Shown: one piece after another, positions 57,301 through 64,000 of the stretch
Position numbering within the stretch: position 1 is the first letter of the stretch
How the letters are laid out: each line of letters opens with the position of its first letter
NCBI RefSeq assembly: GCF_023715105.1
Contig: NZ_JAMBNO010000007.1
Location: 1 to 64,000, forward strand
DNA from: Hydrogenophaga intermedia
GTDB taxonomy: Bacteria > Pseudomonadota > Gammaproteobacteria > Burkholderiales > Burkholderiaceae_C
DNA: 64,000 nt
Direction: 5' to 3'
Made by a program: the position numbers and the translations under genes
Notes under the pieces: model-generated
Told to the model about the DNA's origin: nothing
The model's database searches: none
Seen by the model: the letters and a program-made list of their open reading frames with translations, nothing else

Positions 57301-58757
57301 CAGATTCCGACGGTGGCGAGCACACCGATGCCGATCATCACCGCCAGCGTGACCCAGCTGAACGGATCTTTCAGGGCAAAGGCCAGGGGATCTTCGCCGT
57401 GCAGCTCGCGCCGCCCGGTCTTGAGCCAGATGCGCATGATCCACAGCAGCAGCACGGGCGAGGCGGCCCACAGCACATCGGGTTGCGCGTAGAGCGCACG
57501 GCTGTTGGGCGAGTCGATGTAGAGCGCCAGCACCAGCACCGCCATGAAGCCGCTGGACATGCCCATGCTGCGCAGCGAAGGCAGGTCGCGTGGTTGGTAG
57601 CCGCGCCCGGGGGCCAACGATCGGCGGTCATCCATGGCTTCTTCCAGCTCGGCGCAGCGCTTTACAAGCGCCAGACTCAGGAACAGGAAGACCGAGATCG
57701 CGAGCAACCAGTTCGATGGGTCGACCGAGGCCGCCACCGCCCCGGCGCCGATACGCAGCGTGTAAAGCGCGGCCAGCAGCAGCACGTCGAACAGCGCAAT
57801 GCGCTTCCAGCGCATGGAGTACGCCAGCGTGAGCGCTGTGTAGAGCGCCAGCACGGCGGTGAACGGCCAGCCGACCCAGAGCGCCAGCCCGAAAGCCGCC
57901 ACGATCATGACCGCGCCCAGCACGACGGCCTGCTGGATGGTCACCGCGCCCGCGGCCAGCGGGCGCAGCCGCTTGATGCGATGCACGCGATCGTTGGGCA
58001 GGTCGAGCAGGTCGTTGAAGAGGTAGGTGGCCGAGGCACACAGGCCAAAGGCCACGAAGGCCACGAATACCTGCAGCCACAGCGCCGGATCGAGCGAGTG
58101 CGCAGCCAGCAGCGGCAGGAAGATGAGGCCGTTCTTGGACCACTGCTTGAGCCGGATCGCGCGCAGCAGCGTCTTGAGCGAAGGGGCATGGTGTTCGAAG
58201 GTGTGTGCCACCGGTTGGCGCTGGCGCAGCCGCCGCAGCACGCCCGCTGGCGCGTTGACCGCGATCGCCTGTGAAGCACCCTCCCACACGCTGAGGTCGT
58301 CGGTGCTGTTGCCGGCGTAGGCCCAGTGCTCGTGGCCGAGCGCGCGTGCATGCGCGGCGATCGCCTCGCGCTTGTTCGTGCGGCTGAGGTTGTGTTCGCC
58401 ATCGGCCGTGCCCAGCACGGCACTGAACACGCCCAGGTGCTCGGCCACGCGCTGGCCGACGCGCACATCGGCCGCGCTGGCCAGGACCAGCGTCCGTCCG
58501 CGCGCGTGTTCATCGCGCAGGAACTGCACAAAGTCCTCGCGCCAGGGCAGGCGGGCCGGGTCGGGCTGCACGGCATCGGCCAGGGCGCGCTTGAACCCGG
58601 CTTTGCCGCGCGGCAACCAGGCCAGCATGCGCAGCAGGTTCAGCGGATCCTCGCGCACGAACAGCATGGCCGACTCATGCAGCGTGTCGCTCGGTGTGAG
58701 CGAACCGTCCAGATCCACGTAGAGCGGGCAGTCGTTTCGGGCGTGGTTGTCCAACAT
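57300..58757 (-). CDS. HAD-UbiA fusion prenyltransferase
   Basis: A 485-residue two-domain protein. The N-terminal 190 residues are a HAD phosphatase-like domain (PLYVDLDGSLTPSDT, motif I DxD; TLVLASAADVRVG; YAGNSTDDLSVWEGA). The C-terminal part is a UbiA-type membrane prenyltransferase with the first aspartate motif in YLFNDLLDLPNDRVHRIKRL and a second Asp-rich site in the middle. The arrangement recalls decaprenyl-phosphate ribose synthesis: transfer of phosphoribose to a polyprenyl phosphate followed by dephosphorylation. The acceptor lipid is unknown. It heads the minus-strand module. Confidence 0.85.
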   Translation of the reverse strand: MLDNHARNDCPLYVDLDGSLTPSDTLHESAMLFVREDPLNLLRMLAWLPRGKAGFKRALADAVQPDPARLPWREDFVQFLRDEHARGRTLVLASAADVRVGQRVAEHLGVFSAVLGTADGEHNLSRTNKREAIAAHARALGHEHWAYAGNSTDDLSVWEGASQAIAVNAPAGVLRRLRQRQPVAHTFEHHAPSLKTLLRAIRLKQWSKNGLIFLPLLAAHSLDPALWLQVFVAFVAFGLCASATYLFNDLLDLPNDRVHRIKRLRPLAAGAVTIQQAVVLGAVMIVAAFGLALWVGWPFTAVLALYTALTLAYSMRWKRIALFDVLLLAALYTLRIGAGAVAASVDPSNWLLAISVFLFLSLALVKRCAELEEAMDDRRSLAPGRGYQPRDLPSLRSMGMSSGFMAVLVLALYIDSPNSRALYAQPDVLWAASPVLLLWIMRIWLKTGRRELHGEDPLAFALKDPFSWVTLAVMIGIGVLATVGI

Positions 58758-58813
58758 GCCGGGGGCGTAAAAGGGGGTCGGGCGATTCTAGGTGGCCCCC
58801 GCGGCACGTCGCC

Positions 58814-59455
58814 TCAGCCCGTGAGCCAGTGCCACCCCCGCTGGGTGAGGTCGATCACGACCTGCCCGAACGCCACCGTGTAAGCCAGCGCGCCCGCACC
58901 CGCGGCGGTGGCCGCCAGCAGCGCCAGGCCGTCGCGAAACATCCAGCCCAGCCCCAGCAGCACCAGACTCAGGCTGGGCAGCACGTTGCCGAACGGCAGG
59001 GGCAGGAAAATGATGGTGGCCATCACCGCGATCCACGCGCCCCACCAGGCGCGCGTGCGCTCATGGCGCCACGCTTGCCAGCGCGGGCTCAGCCAGCGGT
59101 TGGCGCGCTGGTAAAGCCAGGCCAAGCCGTGCAGGCTGCGCAGCGACCAACGCACATTGAGCGTGAGGCGACCCAGCGCGTCGGGGAGGGCAACGCTCTC
59201 GCGCCCCTTCGCCCAATACCACCCGAGCGCCACGATGAAGAAACTCAGGAACCAGCCGGCCCCGCCCACCGGGATGAGCGTGAACAGGGACAGCAGCATC
59301 ACCAGCACCGGCAGCGAGCCCTCGCCGTGCAGGCGCAACAGGTCCGCCAGCGACAGGCGCAGGTCCGTCGCGGCATCGCCGTTGTCCGGGTGGCGTGCCT
59401 GTCGTTCGTGCTGGATGGCGGCGCGGCGCAAGCGGCGGGCGATCGGGTGTTTCAT
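58814..59455 (-). CDS. ExoD-family membrane protein
   Basis: A 213-residue inner-membrane protein of the ExoD family, first described as needed for exopolysaccharide synthesis and nodule invasion in Sinorhizobium. A conserved LADLLRLHGEGSLPVLVMLL segment opens the domain, and three or four further hydrophobic segments follow (TLIPVGGAGWFLSFFIVALG, LPFGNVLPSLSLVLLGLGWM). The start at 59455 is used; the longer frame to 59707 is unconserved. It is not adjacent to other exopolysaccharide genes. Confidence 0.82.
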   Translation of the reverse strand: MKHPIARRLRRAAIQHERQARHPDNGDAATDLRLSLADLLRLHGEGSLPVLVMLLSLFTLIPVGGAGWFLSFFIVALGWYWAKGRESVALPDALGRLTLNVRWSLRSLHGLAWLYQRANRWLSPRWQAWRHERTRAWWGAWIAVMATIIFLPLPFGNVLPSLSLVLLGLGWMFRDGLALLAATAAGAGALAYTVAFGQVVIDLTQRGWHWLTG

Positions 59456-59709
59456 GCGGCAGCGATGCTGAGGAGATTGCGTGACCCTTTCACGACGGCC
59501 GGGTTCCCTGGCAAGCCTCCCGGTCTGCGTGCCGGCATCGCGTAAACCCGATGTCGCCCGGTTTGACAGCCTGAGCACCTGCCCGGATGGCCACGCCCTG
59601 CCAGGCCGCGCCGTGGCTTGCTTGGTCCGTGTCTTGCTGCAGGGCCCCGTCGGGCTCGCAGAAGGCCCGATGGGGCTTGCCCCGAACATCATCCACCGGA
59701 GACACATCC

Positions 59710-60726
59710 ATGTTCGAATCCCGCCGCGCGACCCGTTGGTTGCGATCCGCCCTGGTCACGACCAGCCTGGCCTTGTCGGCCGTCACCGCCCAGGCCTTGC
59801 CCTACAGCGGCGTGGTCGTCTTCGGCGACAGCCTGTCTGACACCGGCAACATCGCTTCCATCTACGGCGCCGACCCCTTCGTGGCCACCGCCATCGGTTA
59901 CGGCAGCAATGGCCGCTTCTCCAACGGGCCGGTGTGGCACGAGTACCTCAGCGCGGGCTTGGGCATGGCCGGCGCGTCGAGCACGCCCTCGCTGCAAGGT
60001 GGCAGCAACCTGGCCTTCGGCGGCGCGCGCACCGGTGCCGGGACGACACCCCCGGGCCTGCTGACCCAGTACGCCCTGTGGGACGGCGTCACCCCGGGCG
60101 CTGATCCGAATGCGCTCTACATCGTCTGGGGCGGTGGTAACGATCTGCGTGACGTCGCCAGCAGCGGCAACCCCGCGGGAATTCCCGCCGGCATCGCCAA
60201 CCTGCAGTTCATGCTCACCGGCCTGATCGGTCAGGGCGCGAAAACCCTGCTGGTCCCCAACCTGCCCAACCTCGGGCTGATTCCCGAGTTCGCGGGTGAT
60301 CCGGCCAAGAGCGCGTTGGCCACCTTTGCCTCCCAGCAGTGGAACCTTGCCCTGGCACAGATGCTGGCCTCGCTCTCGGGCCAGGCCGCGATCTACGCGC
60401 TCGACACCTTCGGCCTGTTCAACAACATCGCCGCCATGCCGGACGACTTCGGTTTCACCAACACCGCCGGCCAGTGCCGCAGCGTGGTGGGCGGGCTGGA
60501 AGTGTCTTGCGTCAATGCAGACGAGTTCGTGTTCTGGGACGCGGTACACCCGACCACCGCCGCGCACGAAATCATCGGCATGGCCGCAGCCGACCTGCTC
60601 AAGTACGGTCACCGCGTTCCCGAGCCGGGCACCCTGGCGTTGCTGTTGCTGGCCTGCCTCGCGAGCGTGTTCGCGCTTCAGCGGACCCGACGGCGTTCTG
60701 AGGCGCCTCAGCCCATCAGGGCCTGA
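59710..60726 (+). CDS. Secreted GDSL/SGNH esterase with PEP-CTERM sorting signal
   Basis: A 338-residue exported hydrolase. A signal peptide ends near [10 protein letters not shown]. Block I is [16 protein letters not shown] (catalytic Ser), the oxyanion Gly/Asn are in [10 protein letters not shown], and [11 protein letters not shown] carries the Asp and His of the triad. The C-terminus [15 protein letters not shown] with the basic RTRRR tail is a PEP-CTERM signal, for sorting by an exosortase. Its 3' end overlaps the convergent cysA by 19 bases. Confidence 0.9.
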   Translation: MFESRRATRWLRSALVTTSLALSAVTAQALPYSGVVVFGDSLSDTGNIASIYGADPFVATAIGYGSNGRFSNGPVWHEYLSAGLGMAGASSTPSLQGGSNLAFGGARTGAGTTPPGLLTQYALWDGVTPGADPNALYIVWGGGNDLRDVASSGNPAGIPAGIANLQFMLTGLIGQGAKTLLVPNLPNLGLIPEFAGDPAKSALATFASQQWNLALAQMLASLSGQAAIYALDTFGLFNNIAAMPDDFGFTNTAGQCRSVVGGLEVSCVNADEFVFWDAVHPTTAAHEIIGMAAADLLKYGHRVPEPGTLALLLLACLASVFALQRTRRRSEAPQPIRA

Positions 60727-61715
60727 TCGACCGCGACGAGGGTTGGGCGCGGCGTCACCCGCACCGTGTCGCCCTCCCGCAGGCCCAGGGCCTCGAACTG
60801 CGCCGTGCCCAGGCGGGCCTCGATCAGCTCGTGCTCGCAGGAGGTGCACTCCAGCTCCAGCCGGACCACCGGGTCAAGCACGAGCACGCGGCGCAGGGTG
60901 GCCACCACGCCGCCATCAGCCGGCTCGCCGGGCAACAGCCGGCGCACCTCAAGTTCGTGCGGGCGCAGCGGGCGTGTGCCGTCGCCCACCAGCGGCACGC
61001 CGCCGAGAAAGCGCGCCACGAACGGCGTTGCCGGGTGTTCCCACACGCTGCGCGGGCTGCCCACCTGTTCGATCTTGCCGTGGTTCATCAGCACCACGCG
61101 GTCGGCCACTTCGAGGGCTTCCTCCTGGTCGTGCGTGACGAAGATGCTGGTGACGTGCAGCTCGTCGTGCAGGCGGCGCAGCCAGCGGCGCAGTTCCTTG
61201 CGCACCTGGGCGTCGAGCGCGCCGAAGGGCTCGTCGAGCAGCAGTACCTTTGGCTCCACCGCCAGCGCGCGCGCCAGGGCAATGCGCTGGCGCTGCCCGC
61301 CCGAGAGCTGCGCCGGGTAGCGATCGGCCAGCCAGTCGAGCTGCACCAGCTTGAGCAGATCGTGCACCTTGGCCTGGATCTGCTTCTCGCCCGGGCGCTC
61401 GCCACGCGGCTTGACGCGCAGGCCGAAGGCCACGTTGTCTGCCACCGTCATGTGGCGGAACAGCGCGTAGTGCTGGAACACGAAGCCGACGTTGCGCTCG
61501 CGCACGTGCACGTGGGTGCTGTCCTCGCCGCTGATGACGATCTGGCCGGCATCGGCGGTTTCCAGGCCCGCGATGATGCGCAGCAGCGTGGTCTTGCCGC
61601 AGCCCGAGGGGCCGAGCAGGGCCAGCAGCTCGCCGCTCTCGATGTCGAGCTGGATGTTGTCGAGCGCGTGGAAGCTGCCGAAGTGCTTGGAGATGTTCTG
61701 GACGTTGATGCTCAT
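60708..61715 (-). CDS. cysA: Sulfate/thiosulfate ABC transporter ATP-binding protein CysA
   Basis: A 335-residue ATPase of the sulfate importer. Walker A is [18 protein letters not shown], the signature is [16 protein letters not shown], Walker B is [14 protein letters not shown], and the H-loop is [14 protein letters not shown]. After residue 240 a regulatory TOBE-like domain follows. It begins within the cysW stop (ATGA). The operon order is sbp-cysT-cysW-cysA, transcribed leftward. Confidence 0.95.
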   Translation of the reverse strand: MSINVQNISKHFGSFHALDNIQLDIESGELLALLGPSGCGKTTLLRIIAGLETADAGQIVISGEDSTHVHVRERNVGFVFQHYALFRHMTVADNVAFGLRVKPRGERPGEKQIQAKVHDLLKLVQLDWLADRYPAQLSGGQRQRIALARALAVEPKVLLLDEPFGALDAQVRKELRRWLRRLHDELHVTSIFVTHDQEEALEVADRVVLMNHGKIEQVGSPRSVWEHPATPFVARFLGGVPLVGDGTRPLRPHELEVRRLLPGEPADGGVVATLRRVLVLDPVVRLELECTSCEHELIEARLGTAQFEALGLREGDTVRVTPRPTLVAVDQALMG

Positions 61716-62605
61716 GCGGGGGCTCCTGCCGTTGTGGCAACGGCATCGGTGCGGGGACGTTCGGGCGGCAGCTCGGCCAGGGCCTTGAGCTCGCGCTCCA
61801 TGCGCCATTCGGCGACGGTCTTGATAGCCAGGGTGACCAGGGCCAGCAGCGCCAGCAGCGAGGCCACCGCGAAGGCCGCGACGGACTGGTACTCGTTGTA
61901 GAGCACCTCCACGTGCAGCGGCATGGTGTTGGTCTGGCCGCGGATGTGGCCCGACACCACCGAGACCGCGCCGAACTCGCCCATGGCGCGCGCGTTGCAC
62001 AGGATCACGCCGTAGATCAGGCCCCACTTGATGTTGGGCAGCGTGACGTACCAGAAGGTCTGCCAGCCGCTGGCGCCCAGCACCTGCGCGGCCTGCTCCT
62101 CCTCGTTGCCCTGCGCCTGCATCAGCGGAATGAGTTCGCGCGCGATGAAGGGGAAGGTGACGAAGATGGTGGCCAGGATGATGCCGGGCACAGCGAACAC
62201 TATTCTGATGTCGTGCTCGGCCAGCCAGGGCCCCAGCCAGCCCTGCGCGCCGAACACCAGCACGTAGATCAGGCCCGCCACCACCGGCGACACCGAAAAC
62301 GGCAGGTCGATCAGGGTCGTGAGGAAGGCCTTGCCACGGAACTCGAACTTGGCAATGGCCCAGGCCGCAGCCACGCCGAACACCAGGTTCAGCGGCACGG
62401 CCACCGCCGCGGTGATCAGCGTGAGCCGGATCGCCGACCAGGCGTCGGGCTCTTTCAGCGCCTCCCAGTAGGCGTCCCAGCCTTTGCGCAGCGCCTCGGT
62501 GAACACCGCGGCCAGCGGCAGCACCAGGAACAGCGCCATGAAGACCAGCGCCGCGGCGATGAGTGTGCGGCGCACCCAGGGCGCCTCGGTTCTTGCAACG
62601 CTCAT
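61712..62605 (-). CDS. cysW: Sulfate ABC transporter permease CysW
   Basis: A 297-residue permease with six hydrophobic segments. The EAA-like loop that contacts CysA is in [20 protein letters not shown], followed by [20 protein letters not shown]. It pairs with CysT to form the membrane channel. It overlaps both neighbours by four bases. Confidence 0.95.
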   Translation of the reverse strand: MSVARTEAPWVRRTLIAAALVFMALFLVLPLAAVFTEALRKGWDAYWEALKEPDAWSAIRLTLITAAVAVPLNLVFGVAAAWAIAKFEFRGKAFLTTLIDLPFSVSPVVAGLIYVLVFGAQGWLGPWLAEHDIRIVFAVPGIILATIFVTFPFIARELIPLMQAQGNEEEQAAQVLGASGWQTFWYVTLPNIKWGLIYGVILCNARAMGEFGAVSVVSGHIRGQTNTMPLHVEVLYNEYQSVAAFAVASLLALLALVTLAIKTVAEWRMERELKALAELPPERPRTDAVATTAGAPA

Positions 62606-63477
62606 GCCATCGCTCCACCGCTGCGCTTGCGCTGCCAGGCCTGCAGGCCGTTGATGATCAGCAGCAGCACGAACGAGATGGCCAGCATGACCGAGGCCAC
62701 GGCGGTGGCGCCCGCGTAGTCGTACTGCTCGAGCTTGGCGACGATGATCAGCGGCGTGATCTCCGACACCATGGGCATGTTGCCGGCGATGAAGATCACC
62801 GAGCCGTACTCACCCACCGCGCGCGCAAAGGCCATGGCAAAGCCGGTGAGCAGCGCCGGCGCGATGCCCGGGAAGATCACGCGCCAGAAGATCTGCCAGC
62901 GCGTGGCGCCCAGGCTGCTGGCGGCTTCTTCGAGTTCCTTCTCGGTGTCTTCCAGCACCGGCTGCACCGTGCGCACCACGAAAGGCAGGCCGATGAAGAT
63001 GAGTGCGATGACCACGCCGTTGGGGTTGAACGCGAGCTGGATGCCCAGCGGCGCGAACCACTGACCCACCCAGCCGTTGTCGGCCAGCAGCGCGGTGAGC
63101 GAAATGCCGGCCACCGCGGTGGGCAGTGCGAACGGGAGGTCCACCAGCGCGTCGACGATCTTCTTGCCCGGGAAGGTGTAGCGCACCAGCACCCAGGCCA
63201 CGAGCAGGCCGAACACCACGTTCACCGAGGCCGCGATCAGCGAGGCGCCGAAGGTGAGGCGGTAGGACGCCAGCACGCGCGGCGAGGCCACGGCCTCCCA
63301 GAACTGCGGCCAGGTCATGGACAAGGTCTTGAGCACCAGCGCCGAGAGCGGGATCAGCACGATCAGGCCCAGGTAGAACAGCGTGTAGCCCAGCGTGATG
63401 TTGAAGCCCGGCAGCACGCGGCGCGTGGCGCGCCGCGCACCGGGCGCTGCCGGCAGGGGCAGCGAGGCGGTGGTCAT
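62602..63477 (-). CDS. cysT: Sulfate ABC transporter permease CysT
   Basis: A 291-residue permease, the partner of CysW. Its start leads to [20 protein letters not shown], the first helix of the CysT family. The coupling motif is in [20 protein letters not shown], and the end helix is [20 protein letters not shown]. The stop overlaps cysW by ATGA. It follows the binding-protein gene by three bases. Confidence 0.95.
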   Translation of the reverse strand: MTTASLPLPAAPGARRATRRVLPGFNITLGYTLFYLGLIVLIPLSALVLKTLSMTWPQFWEAVASPRVLASYRLTFGASLIAASVNVVFGLLVAWVLVRYTFPGKKIVDALVDLPFALPTAVAGISLTALLADNGWVGQWFAPLGIQLAFNPNGVVIALIFIGLPFVVRTVQPVLEDTEKELEEAASSLGATRWQIFWRVIFPGIAPALLTGFAMAFARAVGEYGSVIFIAGNMPMVSEITPLIIVAKLEQYDYAGATAVASVMLAISFVLLLIINGLQAWQRKRSGGAMA

Positions 63478-63480
63478 GGC

Positions 63481-64000
63481 TCAACGCACCGTGTAGATCT
63501 GGTCGAACTTGCCGCCGTCGTTGAATTGCACTTTCTGTGCCTCCGCGAGCGAGCCGAAGTACTGGTCGACCGTGAACAGCTTGATGGGCTTGAAGGCGCT
63601 GGCGTGCTGCTTGAGGATGGCTTCCGAACGCGGGCGGATGTTGTGTTTGGCGGCGATGGCCTGGCCCTCGTCGGAGTACAGGAAGTCAAGGTAGGCCTTG
63701 GCCTCAGCGGCCGTGCCCTTCCTGGCCACCGTGCGCTCCACGATGGCGACCGGGTTCTCGGCCACGATGCTGGAACTGGGGTGCACCGCGTCGACCTTGC
63801 CGGCGCCGAACTCCTTGTCGACCGAGACGACCTCGGATTCGAAGGTGATCAGCACATCGCCGATGTTGCGTTGCAGGAAGACGCCGGTCGCGTCGCGCCC
63901 GCCGCGTGCGAGCACCGGCACGTTCTTGTAGAGCGCACGCACGAACTCGGCGGCTTGTTCGTCGGTGCCGCCCTTGGCGCGCACCTGGCCCCAGGCTGCG
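63481..64000 (-). CDS. Sulfate ABC transporter substrate-binding protein, C-terminal part (runs off the window)
   Basis: The visible 172 residues are the C-terminal half of a Sbp/CysP-type periplasmic binding protein: FLQRNIGDVLITFESEVVSV, PSSSIVAENPVAIVERTVAR and AEAKAYLDFLYSDEGQAIAA are standard. The frame is open to the window edge and reads AAWGQVRAKGG before that, so the start lies to the right. Sbp and CysP cannot be told apart from this half. First gene of the sulfate-uptake operon, whose expression normally depends on CysB. Confidence 0.93.
   Translation of the reverse strand, partial: AAWGQVRAKGGTDEQAAEFVRALYKNVPVLARGGRDATGVFLQRNIGDVLITFESEVVSVDKEFGAGKVDAVHPSSSIVAENPVAIVERTVARKGTAAEAKAYLDFLYSDEGQAIAAKHNIRPRSEAILKQHASAFKPIKLFTVDQYFGSLAEAQKVQFNDGGKFDQIYTVR

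Overview
The window looks like chromosomal DNA of a betaproteobacterium, most likely Burkholderiales/Comamonadaceae. The support is indirect: high GC, family signatures such as DUF1840, DUF2164, CzcI and PEP-CTERM, and the make-up of the purL-purF, lplT-alr and cysTWA neighbourhoods. No rRNA or tRNA gene was seen, so placement is by inference only. I see no CRISPR array and no riboswitch.

Left half (1-26,700) is a mosaic of accessory DNA. It opens with the end of an IS5-type insertion sequence, then cbpA-cbpM (co-chaperone and modulator), a DASS anion transporter and a DUF1840 gene. A dense set of thiol and oxidant defence genes follows: trxC, gshB, an OsmC protein with an AraC regulator, then a co-directional run msrB-msrA-HbpS/GlcG protein-MDR reductase-GST-corA-unknown-MsrA-like. 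A diverged echo of the msrA 3' end lies between the reductase and GST genes. After argS comes a decayed patch: a hybrid histidine kinase lacking its N-terminus, an unknown zinc-finger-like gene translationally coupled to a truncated partner, and an IS21-family element (istA-istB). Then pssA, azoR with a divergent LysR regulator, and a four-gene minus-strand cassette (HAD, HAD, HTH, RHH) that diverges from an unknown gene whose start codon sits inside an 18-bp perfect palindrome.

Middle (26,900-32,603): purL and purF, first and fourth enzymes of purine synthesis, with a fragment of a DUF2164 gene between them.

32,625-50,982 is one 18,358-bp Tn3-family transposon. It is bounded by 38-bp terminal inverted repeats beginning GGGG (36 of 38 identical by eye) and sits neatly between purF and lplT. 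From left to right it carries tnpA, a parDE toxin-antitoxin pair, ynfA, a lipoprotein gene, a czc-type heavy-metal efflux operon (czcI-czcC-periplasmic protein-czcB-czcA-periplasmic protein), a transglutaminase-like gene, cadA with divergent cadR, and a tyrosine recombinase that probably resolves cointegrates. A 20-bp perfect palindrome lies upstream of the recombinase gene.

Right end (51,000-64,000) is ordinary high-GC chromosome: lplT, alr, a SLAC1/TehA-family transporter, a periplasmic-binding-protein-like gene, a minus-strand module of fused HAD-UbiA prenyltransferase, SMR-like flippase and GT-C glycosyltransferase (probably a lipid-linked sugar pathway), an ExoD-family gene, a PEP-CTERM GDSL esterase, and the sulfate ABC transporter cysA-cysW-cysT-sbp, whose last gene runs off the window.
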